Positions 54,128 through 64,000 of a stretch of 64,000 nucleotides of DNA are shown piece by piece. The DNA is taken from NCBI GenBank assembly GCA_029204225.1, contig CM055111.1:46500255-46564254 (forward strand), written 5' to 3'. The notes under the pieces are model-generated. The model was not told the DNA's origin and did not search any database. It saw only the letters and a list, made by a program, of their open reading frames with translations. The translations under genes and the position numbers were made by a program. The stretch comes from Diphasiastrum complanatum (lineage: Eukaryota > Streptophyta > Lycopodiopsida > Lycopodiales > Lycopodiaceae). Positions within the stretch are counted from its first letter, which is position 1. Each line of letters starts with the position of its first letter.

Positions 54128-55305
54128 TGTTGGAGAGAGGGAGATGAACGAGTTGAGAAAAGTTGTTGTATATTAGAAATGAAAAATAAGCTCAAAGAGG
54201 TAAGACAAACACGAACGAGACACGAACTCGAACAAGAAATGAACGAGAAACGAACTCGAACAGAAAATGTTCGTGCACAGCAGAACGAGCTATACGACTC
54301 TCTCCGTAAGCATGACTATGCCTATCAGAACAAACAAAACGGTAGTGATGGGAATCACACTTGTACTTGATTACGTAGCCAAACTTTAATAAATGAATGA
54401 AGCTCCAGAAGAATGGTTTGTCACGAATAGTAAGACAAACTATTCGTCGCGAATGATTCGCGAAGAACTAGACGGTGCTCAACTGATAATTAGTCGTGAA
54501 TGATTCGCGAAAGACAAGACCAAATGTTAGTCATCTATTACTAGAAAGAACAACTAGAAAGATCAGACAGAATGAATGATAAGCATAGCAATATTAACAT
54601 AGATCTGAACGCAGAACAAAGAACTGTATCAGATTAAGTATATCATGTATACATGTCAATAATTCGGTAGAGCACAAGACAATAGTGGACGAAACCGCAT
54701 GCCCTATGAAGCTTATGCAATCTGTAAAGGAATAAAACCTTATTGCTGACAATCAAAAATCAATGTGCAAGGCATCTACTTCGTCTCATTCATCAACTCA
54801 TCAACTCATTCACTCATTAATCTCATTCACTTGAATACACAAATGGCATCCAGTATATATACATAATATTATAGGTGTGCAGATGTGGAAAGTACAGAGT
54901 GGATGTGCTGTCTGTAAGAGATCGTGGGTGGCTGCAGTCGTTGTCCAATCTATTAGCACAGCTGCATGGGGTGAGCGTGAAAATGGTGCGACGTCAGTCA
55001 GTGCTGAAGTGATCGTTGGTGATGACAATGCAAAAAGTGTGTCACTCTTACGATAGCCTTAGGATTAGATTTACAAGGTGCCTTTGCTTTTAGGGCACCT
55101 TTGGCATTCTGTAAGATAGTGTCCCTTTTTCGTCTGTCACTATAACGTGTGTAAAAACACAGTGTCGCGATTCTTTCTCTTTTTCTTCATCTGTGCAAAT
55201 TTGTGTGTAAATATGCAGACTGCACGACGACGTTAGTAAATATGCAGCATGAATGGAGGCAGATTAAAATGGGATTTAAGGAGAGTAGAGGGAATAAATC
55301 CAACA
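54128..55305 (-). repeat. 5' LTR, copia element on minus strand
   Basis: About 1178 bp on the minus strand from TGTTGGATTTATTCC to CTCCAACA. It contains a repeated GAACGAGAAACGAACTCGAACA block (54205-54262) and palindromes around 54430-54510. The first 38 bp recur at 48826-48862. Confidence 0.65.
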
Positions 55306-55499
55306 ATTTTCAACAATGAAATCCGCATGTGTTCATACTAAAAGTGCTTACAGATGGGAAATGTCCAAACTATATGGTATCGAACCATCCAAATTGTGGC
55401 TAACTCGAAGACTAGTTTGTCAGAAGGCATGGAGGATTGTTCATGGCATTTTTAGAGCATCATTTTTTAGATACAAGTCTTCATGGAAAAGGGATCCAT

Positions 55500-55720
55500 G
55501 TGAAATATAGCCCTCAGGTTGCTCCATAAACACCTCCTCCTCAGGATCTCCATTAAAGAATGCATTGGTGATGTCCATTTGCCACAAATCCCATCCAAAA
55601 AGTGTTGCAAGAGAGATAATGACTCGAATGCTTACCATCTTTTCCACGGGTGCAAAATCTCATCATAGTCAATTCCATACTCTTGAGCATATTCTTTTGC
55701 CACAGACCTTGCCTCGTTAG
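55500..55720 (-). pseudogene. copia RT fragment, minus strand
   Basis: The minus strand reads YAQEYGIDYDE, then in a second frame EKMVSIRVIISLATLFGWDL with WQMDITNAFFNGDPEEEVFM and EQPEGYISHG. It is close to the intact element's RT block (QMDVTNAFLNGDLEEDIYM). A frameshift separates the two halves. No other part of the element is adjacent. 55721-56090 shows no gene. Confidence 0.8.
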
Positions 55721-56097
55721 AGAAAATTTGGCTTTGAAAAGGGCCCTATAAGGATTGCCATGTAGAATGATAAATTTTGTGAATGGCTATGGAATCGATT
55801 GTATCGATCCAATGACTTTGAAGCTGTGATCAAGTAGGACAGCAGACTTTGAACTATCAAAGTTGGTCTGAATCCGATAGACGTGGTTGCATTCACTGAA
55901 GATTCCGTGCACACTTCTCTTCGTTGTGATGTGCAAACCTAATAATCCCAAAATAGTATTAGAGCAGTAGTATCTACTCTTTGATTCTTTTAAGACAGAC
56001 TTAGAACTTACATTATCAGAACGATGGTCCTGATAAAGAGTAGACACCTACTATAATTGTTTTCAGTCATATAAACTACTATCTATATACACTCATC

Positions 56098-56664
56098 TTG
56101 AATTTTCAAATGGATTCACAATCACATTCTGTTATAATGGTAATAGACAAACTCGATGGTTCGAATTACCACTTATGGAAATTCAAGATGAGGGTAGCAT
56201 TGATGGCCAAGGAACTTTGGAAAATAGTCATTGGAACCAAACTCTTTCCTGGTGTTGATGAGCAAGCCATTTCCAAGTGGAACCTCAGGGATGGCAAGGC
56301 TTTCGCCTTGATCACCCTTAACATCTTCGACACACATATTGGCCACATTAGACTAGCCCAATCTTCGAAAGAGGCTTGTGATATATTGAACACACTATAC
56401 GAAGTGAGGGATGTCACTTCAAAGCTACATCTGAAGATAAAGTTCTTCTCGCTCACAATGTCAAAAAATTATTCTATCCAGAATCACATTAATCAATTCA
56501 AGACTCTGTTAGAGAAAATGGCAACAATAGGTTCAGTGATCGAAGACTCTGACGCTGTAATGACCTTATTGTCCAGCCTCCCATCCTCATATGAAAACTG
56601 GGTGATGATGGTTTCCACACACTCAGATATTACATTATCCAGAGTCATAATCATGCTGCTGTAG
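56098..56664 (+). pseudogene. copia gag fragment, plus strand
   Basis: A 188-residue frame: MDSQSHSVIMVIDKLDGSNY with HLWKFKMRVALMAKELWK, AFALITLNIFDTHIGHIRLA, and SSLPSSYENWVMMVSTHSD. This is the DUF4219/UBN2-type gag domain of copia elements, capsid in an intact copy. The frame stops at 56664 before any zinc knuckle. No LTR or primer site is adjacent, so it is an orphan fragment. It is related to the minus-strand gag at 53.8-54.0 kb. Confidence 0.85.
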
Positions 56665-56903
56665 GAGCATACAAGAAGGAATGGAGCATTCTCATCCTCC
56701 ATCAATGACTCGCAAACATTATTCTCAAAGAAGAACACAAGGAAGCAACATAAAAGACAATCCAAGTAAATTGAGACAATATTCATATTTTGAGACTTTT
56801 TACCACCTAAAATTGACAAGTTAGGATGAATAAAAGTGGTAAATTTAGGAGAAAATGGGAGAAAATGGCTCTTGGGTTGGAAATTGTCACATTCTTTTAA
56901 ACA

Positions 56904-57550
<647 letters not shown>

Positions 57551-57870
57551 ATCAAGTTTTCAAGTTCGACTCCAGACGCACCAATGTTAAGTGTTTGGAA
57601 GGTCAAATAACATAAGCAACCCGCAAATGGCTAATCCATACAATTCACAACCCTACGTATAGATAATTGTCCTTCAAACAATAGCCCAGGATAAAGTTCT
57701 AGCTCCCGGCAGATGCACCAATGTTAAGCGTCTGGTGGATCAGAGTTGCTCACTTAACTGACAACCAGTTCTTTGTAGACTAGTGATACAGATAATTTCT
57801 CTTCCAAACAACATCCCCTACAAGATTTTAACTCTTGGCAGGCGCACCAATGCTAGGGAAAATTCCTGAC
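57551..57870. repeat. Imperfect tandem repeat, about 130-bp unit
   Basis: The block CAGACGCACCAATGTTAAG recurs at about 57576, 57713 (CAGATGCACCAATGTTAAG) and 57840 (CAGGCGCACCAATGCTAGG). The preceding 70 bp (ATAGATAATTGTCCTTCAAACA / ACAGATAATTTCTCTTCCAA) is also shared between the last two. Confidence 0.7.
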
Positions 57871-57941
57871 GGGGGATTGGTCTCACCAAGAAGCCCTAAA
57901 AGGGAAGGGCCCAGACTGCCCTTGACATCTCATAGTCTACA

Positions 57942-59285
57942 ATGAACAGAATTTGGAATAGGGATTTCCAAGAGGTGCAAATAGCAACGAACAATGATTT
58001 TTTGCGCTGTGATGTTTGCACTTCAATCAAAGAAAAGTTACAATCCACAAAGGTTGTTTCAAAGAGACTACGATACATAGAGGAGAAAGCAAAGCACATG
58101 AATATGCAGCGCGCTTGTCGTAGTGTGTACTATAGCAACTGGTTGTTGTCATGTTTGAAACCAGAGGAATATTTGTGCATAATACATGACAAGATGGACC
58201 AAAAGAAGACATGCATTCCTCGATTGGTTCCAGAGCCAAAAGCAATAGCAAGGGCTTTTTCCCTACCTCTATCACTTACAGGTATGCTAACGCACTAACA
58301 TGGCGCTAGGGTGTTCGGACATTTTGGATTAGGACTATGGAAATCAGACCTTAATTTTACTATTGAATCTCTAGCAAAATGTCTGCGAGACTTGGAAGCC
58401 TATGACAATAACACAAAGTTGACTACAACAGAATGTCCAGAAGACAGTATAATTAATGCATTGCTCTCTCAAAGGTCTCTTCCACACGCAAAGAAACTGC
58501 CAGGGGAAATTGCAGCGGATGGAAATACAAATGTGAGTCACCTACATCTACAGATGAGGGTGGTGAACAAGTAAACCAGCACATTTCTAGGTCTTCAACT
58601 GGGATGTTGCCCCAAAAAATGTTCCTACAAATGGACAACTGTGGAAAAGATAACAAAAACAGGTGGTTATTTGCCTTCTTGTCATTACTTGTTGCAAAAG
58701 GGATATTCGAGGAAATACATCTAAACTTCATGATGGTGGGACATATGCATGAGGACATAGATGCCTTGTTTGGTCGCTTTTCGGAAGTCTTGAGGAAACA
58801 ACGTATCTATACATTTCCCCATATGATGGAAATTTTTAGAAACATGCAAGCTAGCTCTCCTTCATCTTTCGTTGTCGAAGAGGTTCTAGATTTCAAGTCG
58901 TGGAAGGATACATTCCGGATGGTAGTGAAGAGTTAGTGGGCCACAATAAACCGCTACAATTCAAATTTAGTATTGTCAACAGTTTTCCACTTATGCACTA
59001 CAAAATGCATCCCATGGACAAGGAATGGCTACCTGAGAGTGGGATACAAATGTGAAAAAAAAATTGTATGGAACAGCAAAACTTCTAACGGGACAACCGT
59101 GTGCTTTACCTCGAATGACACATATTAAAGATGTTGACCTTGTCATTGAAGGTCTAAAGAGATACAAATCATTTTGGATCAAGTCCAAGGACAATTGTAC
59201 ATTGGAGTCCATTTTTTCAAAAAATATTGATCTTTCATGGAAGAAAGCATTGACAACATATATGCTCTGCTTTAGGCTGCCCTAA
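57942..59285 (+). pseudogene. DUF7869-like transposase pseudogene
   Basis: The plus frames read NDFLRCDVCTSIKEKL, HDKMDQKKTCIPRLVPEPKA (57942-58298); an in-frame stop at 58296; VFGHFGLGLWKSDLNFTIES (to 58574); then, shifted, PQKMFLQMDNCGKDNKNRWL and FMMVGHMHEDIDALFGRFSE (58604-58936); and a last frame LTGQPCALPRMTHIKDVDLV (59052-59285). The order CDxC, D.MDQ, QxDNCxxxNKN, GHxHEDIDxxF is that of DUF7869 proteins, thought to be DNA transposases. Acidic candidates D (QMDNC) and D/E (HEDID) are kept, but the gene is broken by at least two frame breaks. Confidence 0.6.
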
Positions 59286-59369
59286 CCAATGGTAGCTAAG
59301 TACCTTTAATAATTGCAAATATTAATCGATGAAACAGGGGGATTTAGGATCTAGCAAGTTGCCACACAA

Positions 59370-60030
59370 AGTTTCTTCTAGTTGCACATGTCCCTAAAGC
59401 CCTATTCTAGATCAAACTTTAGTTAAGGTCCTAGAAAAACCATCTCTCCGATAGATGTCCTATCTGCTCCTATAGGTTTCCTTAGACGTTACCCAGTAGC
59501 CAGAACTGATGGCAGGAGAAACTGACACCCGAAAGAGAAGTAGGACCCTAAACCAAAAAACTGAAAGACTAGTTTATTTCCCATGCCCTGACTGCACTGT
59601 TTTTGGCACAAAGGGGGTTTCGGAGAAAACGATGTCAAAACCAAGCATGAACAAATCTATCCAGTCCTTTATGGGTTCACATACCTGTGGACATCGCACA
59701 TTTGGGATTCTGGACAATATCTGAGTTGTTGGACCGAATCCCAAATCTCAACAAGGCACATGTCCCTGAAGCCCTTATCCTGGCCAAAACTTCGACGAAG
59801 GTCCCGAGAATACCATGTCCCTCTAACGGACATCTCTTCAACTCTTGTAGGTTCCCCCAGACGTTGCCTACTCGCCGAAATTGACGACATGAGAAATTGA
59901 CATCTGGAAAAGAAATTGGACCCTAAATCCTAAAACTAAAAAACTATTCCATTTCCTATGATCTAATTGTACTATTTTTGAAACGAAAGGGGGTTCTGAG
60001 TAAATGACATCGAAATTGAGTGTGACCAAT
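59370..60030. repeat. Imperfect tandem repeat, about 373-bp unit
   Basis: Two copies: CACATGTCCCTAAAGCCCTA at 59385 and CACATGTCCCTGAAGCCCTT at 59757; GGCAGGAGAAACTGACACC at 59510 and GACATGAGAAATTGACATC at 59885; CAAAGGGGGTTTCGGAG and GAAAGGGGGTTCTGAG close each. Non-coding. Confidence 0.75.
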
Positions 60031-61075
60031 GTTGTAGAATTGAGGTGTGAGAACTATTCACAAGTCCCTAGGATCTTGTTCTAGCTATCCACAAATGAAA
60101 TGAGATAGGCCTAGAACATGTATGTAATCTGAAAATTCAATTTCCAGCAAGGTAGGATCAACTTCAAACACCAATTGTGGATGATGCACCCAACTAAATT
60201 GCATAAAAATTGTCAGCGTTGGAGGAGAAGCTTTCTACTGTGAAAATCTCCATTGAATCATTTTCCTTTAAGTGGGAATATGAGCTAGATTTATGAGACA
60301 GATCCATCGTTGTAGAAAACAACTATTTATCCTTCGTTTTCAAAGGGTAATTCTCAGATTTCAGAGGAAATGGAAAATAAATTTAGATATAGACATCACA
60401 AATCAAGGATTAGCCACCATCGCAATCACAACATTATGTTTATTTTATTGATCGAAAAACATGAGGACCTAATTATTAACATCTTATATAAGCTAATACA
60501 TTCAATGGCATCATAATGCTAACATAATAAGAACCACCTATGCATTTACTCTTTGATCTATAAGAGTGCTTAATATGTCTGATATATGTATGCATCTTTC
60601 GATCTAATTTCATGTACTAAGGTTGTTTATTAGCCTAATTGGGCTGCTTCCCCAATCTTGATGGATCGACACTATGAACCTCACTAATTTTTAATTCAAA
60701 TGGCATGCAACATCATTGATACCACACATGTTTATTAAATTTGAAACCCATAAAAGTCTCAATTTTTATTTCACACTTTAGGTCCTAGCCATTCATATTC
60801 ACATATTACTTAATCTATCATTTTCCTTTTGCTTCCTTGATAAATAGGAATATTAACAACGGTTCAATATAAGTCATAATGCGTGCCCACCATGATTGAC
60901 AATTTATCATAGTTTTTGCATTAACACCAACTTGGCACAACTTAACACACTTGAAGATTAAGTAGTAAAATTCCAAAGCAATCAGTGAACAAGTCTGAAA
61001 ACTACTACTCTACACTAATGTCATGACATCAACATTCATTATTAGCTCGAATCCTTGTTGTGCCATTTGTTATGT
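60031..61075. other. No gene seen
   Basis: AT-rich 3' flank of P450 copy 2. Nothing recognised. Confidence 0.45.
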
Positions 61076-63978
61076 TCATATCACGCATTCTCTTAACTTT
61101 GAAACCTTGATTGGAAGACCTCCTTTAATTGTTGGACTCGGCCAATAATTTATTCCGTTTTCAGTCCCAATGCTCTCCCAACTGCACCAAGTCATCATAA
61201 TAGGTTAAGTGATTCTTGTAGCAAAGTCATCACCAAGTGACTTATAATCAATCATGTGAATTATTCTAACACAAATGGCTAACATTACGTATAACCTAAT
61301 CCATGCTCTAAGAAGAAAATTAAATGTGTCAAAAAGATCAAGACGAACAGATCTGGCCGGACTCATAAAAGCGAGCTCTTTTAGATACCTGTAAGTTGTG
61401 ACAAGGTAATGTAAAAAGACCAATGCCTCTATCTTTACTAATTCTCGCCCTGGGCACATCTGAGCACCATTCCCAAAAGGCATGAATCCAGCCGGTTTTA
61501 CAGGTCCCTGATTGCACAAAAATATTTTATACTTGCAGCAGCACCATTCAAGCAAGTGGATAAAAAATATTCAAACTCAACTCCTACATCTGTTGCTCAT
61601 CTGTAGCAATTCAGAAGGTGTTGATCAGATAAGAGGGTCTCACTTGAAACCTAGATGGATCAAATTTAAGTGGGTCCTTGTGGTATTCTGGACTAACGTG
61701 AAAATTTTGGAGGCACACTTGAACAAGCCAGGCTTTTGGAATCAGAACACCTGTATGAAAGTGCAATGATGGACATCATCAAAGGGAGTTCTAACATCCA
61801 AGCTCTAAAATTTAATGCGATAATGACGTCCTAGATCGTTTAGTGAATTATTGTTTATATTCGGACATTCTCATATGCATATGCCTTTTGATTATATCAA
61901 GCCTCTAACAGCACATACAATGTTGAAGAAAACAGGTACATTCCTGAAAGATACATCACCATCATCATCTTTGTAAATGTTATTACAAACACTTTAGTAA
62001 AGAGGAGTTATGACCTTCGTAGTTTACATCTTCTCTTGCTTTGCGCGTCAAGAAGGGAGCGATACTTGCCAGCCTCAAGGTTTCTTGAATAACCTGCAAC
62101 CAAGTAGGTGACAATCTGTAAAACGCCGGCATGCACTGGTTGTTCGTCACAACAACAAACAGCTAAGGGAATCTTCATGGTGATGGTATTCATAGCACGG
62201 AGTTAATTTCTTATTCTTTAAAGTTAACACTCTTCTGCAACTACTAACAATCGCTTTCACAAGAGGTAGGCTAAATTTCGACAATACTCTTAGTAGTTAT
62301 AAACTAGGGAAGGAAGAAGTGAATATGCTTCTTACTGCTGAAGAATATGGCATGTGTTGGATATCCGTCCAAGATAATGGATCCTCAGGTGAAGTCTTTC
62401 TCATTCGGATCGCGGCTTGCTCAGCCTGAAGAACATATAGAGTATGAAACTCTCAGAACAAGCTTGCCAATCTGAAAAACTTTACCGAAGTCATGCATGA
62501 TCCAACGTCTGACAGCTGAGCAATAGTGACTTTCCGGCTTGTTAGGATTCTTAGGAACCTCTGATGCATTATATGCAGCTAATTGCAGAACAAACGAGAT
62601 ATTAAAGGCAGAAACCTTGACTTGTTGGAGAATTTGCGGATTTTCTCCCAAGAACTTTAGCAGCCACATAAAGAACGCCGCAGAGGTGTCGAATGCACCA
62701 AACGTGAGCCCCAACAGCTTGGACTGCAGTAGATCGTCTGGAAGCTTTTTGCCCTTCTCATCCTCTAATGCCATCAGAAAATCAAGTGAGCATTTTTCAT
62801 TTGATTTCTCTGGTCTCCTTTTCTTCACCATAGATGAGTAAAGTTCCAAAACTTGCTGCTTTTTCTGATCACAGATGAGAAAGGTCCATATTAATCAGAA
62901 TTCAGCATTCATGGCAGTATGCTCCAGTGTGACATAAATTCACAGTGCACACTTAAAAGGGTGCTGAATACCTCGAGAGCCATGTGGTAGCTTGTTCCTG
63001 GAATGTTGAACTGCATCGACGTTCCCATCCCTTTGTTGATATAGCTAAAATCGTCCACCAATTTTATTGATGGTCCCATGCCAGTGACGGCTTCTAAAGC
63101 TACGTGGAAGGCGAACTACAATGGGAAACCAAATCAGTCAGGCTGCACAACAAAGCTGCATCAAATTTCCAATGCTGATCAAGCTCATGTCTGCAAGGAG
63201 TTCATCCTAGCAACGTCAAAACTAGTAAAGAATTCTCTTAAAAAATGAAGCTGCGTGAATACTTACTATTGCAGCAGAAGATAATATAGAAATTATATTC
63301 TATATTATCTTCATTACAAGCTGCTAAAGGTTACATTCTACATTGAACTGAAGATATATGCATACCTTCTTGGTTTCCTGGTATGTGACCACACATGACT
63401 GTTTGTCCCATGAATTCAGAACCCATCTCGCGATCCTATCAACCATTCCAACTTTGTTCCGTACCAGCTCAGAATGTAATGAATCATGAATACTTTTGAG
63501 GGACTTTTCTTTCATGGCGTCTTTTGAAGAGGGTAAAATATTCAAAAGCCGAGATACAGACGGAGGGCGGAATACCAGAAATGACTTTTGCCGTGTAGCT
63601 AACACAAATTTGGCTGCTTCTGGAGTGGACATGACGATAGTGGTCGCACTTCATGCTTCAAATCGGAATAAATTCATCATGATGCTGATAAACCAACACA
63701 TTGATCTAGACTGGGGTAGCTATTAGCCTACAATATTGATCGTTTGGGTGGAAAAGAGCGAAGAAAGACCTGGCAATGTGCTGGGAGTAGAATTGGTATG
63801 GACCCTGCTTGTATAAACTGAAACTTTCGCCTATCCATGGCAAAGACCAGCTTCCCTTTGGCAGCTGCGCACCATGCAACCTATGTATCTGCGCGCTACT
63901 GCTGTTCTTTATCCAGCGAGCAGCTATGGAGGTGATGAACAGCAGCACAGCAGCTGTGATAAGAGCAATCTGCAACAT
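61076..63978 (-). CDS. Cytochrome P450 copy 2, CYP85 clan (CYP707-like), nine exons; possibly a pseudogene
   Basis: A heme monooxygenase, ER-anchored by its N-terminus. By eye it is closest to ABA 8'-hydroxylase-type CYP85-clan enzymes; the substrate is unknown. Exons on minus: 63770-63978 (anchor, then PKGSWSLPWIGESFSLYKQG), 63366-63648, 62972-63115, 62616-62864 (I-helix GAFDTSAA), 62336-62425, 62015-62093 (K-helix ETLR), 61644-61750 (PSRF), 61389-61507 (heme loop FGNGAQMCPG with Cys ligand), 61076-61181 (ends RECVI, TGA). All introns are GT-AG. Odd: 49 bp present in copy 1 are deleted at 63644-63648, removing the intron 1 acceptor and about 12 codons. An AG at the scar restores the frame, giving 461 residues. 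The C-helix region (KDAMKEKSLKSIHD) lacks a clear WxxxR. The start is the ATG matching copy 1; an in-frame ATG at the window edge (63999) is also possible. Confidence 0.8.
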
Positions 63979-64000
63979 CTTGTACTCACACCAACGCAAA

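Noticed and set aside
54089-54370. 93-residue plus frame with Arg/Glu-rich repeat
   Set aside because: It overlaps the primer site and LTR of a minus-strand copia element. The repeat GAACGAGAAACGAACTCGAACA explains the openness.
61205-61555. Reading the P450 heme exon through as a 116-residue protein
   Set aside because: The frame past 61389 runs into intron 8. A GT donor and the downstream exon 61076-61181 restore the normal P450 C-terminus.

Overview
This is nuclear DNA from a seed plant. It is AT-rich, has long non-coding stretches, and carries spliced minus-strand genes with GT-AG introns. Almost all recognisable protein sequence is plant-type Ty1/copia and Ty3/gypsy retrotransposon, mostly broken and nested. 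The window also holds a Penelope-like reverse transcriptase fossil, a type reported from conifers, and very dense old retroelements. Together these make a gymnosperm, perhaps a conifer, my best guess; this is inference only. No tRNA, rRNA, CRISPR or prokaryotic-style operon was seen.

Layout. 1-6.3 kb: a decayed plus-strand copia element whose RNase H/3' end occurs twice, with a copy of an unrecognised repeat-borne protein (family A/B) between. 6.5-7.2 kb: Penelope-like RT fossil. 7.5-13.9 kb: one intact, young copia element (identical-length LTRs, uninterrupted 1317-residue polyprotein, target duplication) inserted into a gypsy gag fossil. 14.2-19 kb: minus-strand copia and gypsy remnants, including a coiled-coil ORF upstream of gag. 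19.2-21.6 kb: a gag-only copia element. 22.5-27 kb: a tandem 2.26-kb gypsy pol+LTR duplication ending in an inverted LTR. 29.4-36.8 kb: isolated copia LTRs, unrecognised ORFs with a transposase-like segment, and a copia RT/RNase H fragment.

The only host-type genes are two related minus-strand cytochrome P450 copies of the CYP85 clan, closest by eye to ABA 8'-hydroxylase (CYP707)-like enzymes. Copy 1 (37.1-48.5 kb) is dead: it has a 9.4-kb nested retroelement in exon 2, an in-frame stop, two frameshifts, and no heme-binding exon. Copy 2 (61.1-64.0 kb) keeps nine exons with all catalytic motifs. It has lost about 49 bp over the intron 1 acceptor, although an AG at the deletion scar would restore the frame.

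Between the P450 copies lie more copia elements (44-48, 52.6-55.3, 55.5, 56.1 kb), a second copy of the unrecognised family (50.7-52.4 kb), a LINE endonuclease scrap, a fold-back hairpin, long CT and GA microsatellites, and a decayed DNA transposon with a DUF7869-like transposase (57.9-59.3 kb). Nothing here looks like an operon or pathway. The window is retroelement sediment around one duplicated metabolic gene.
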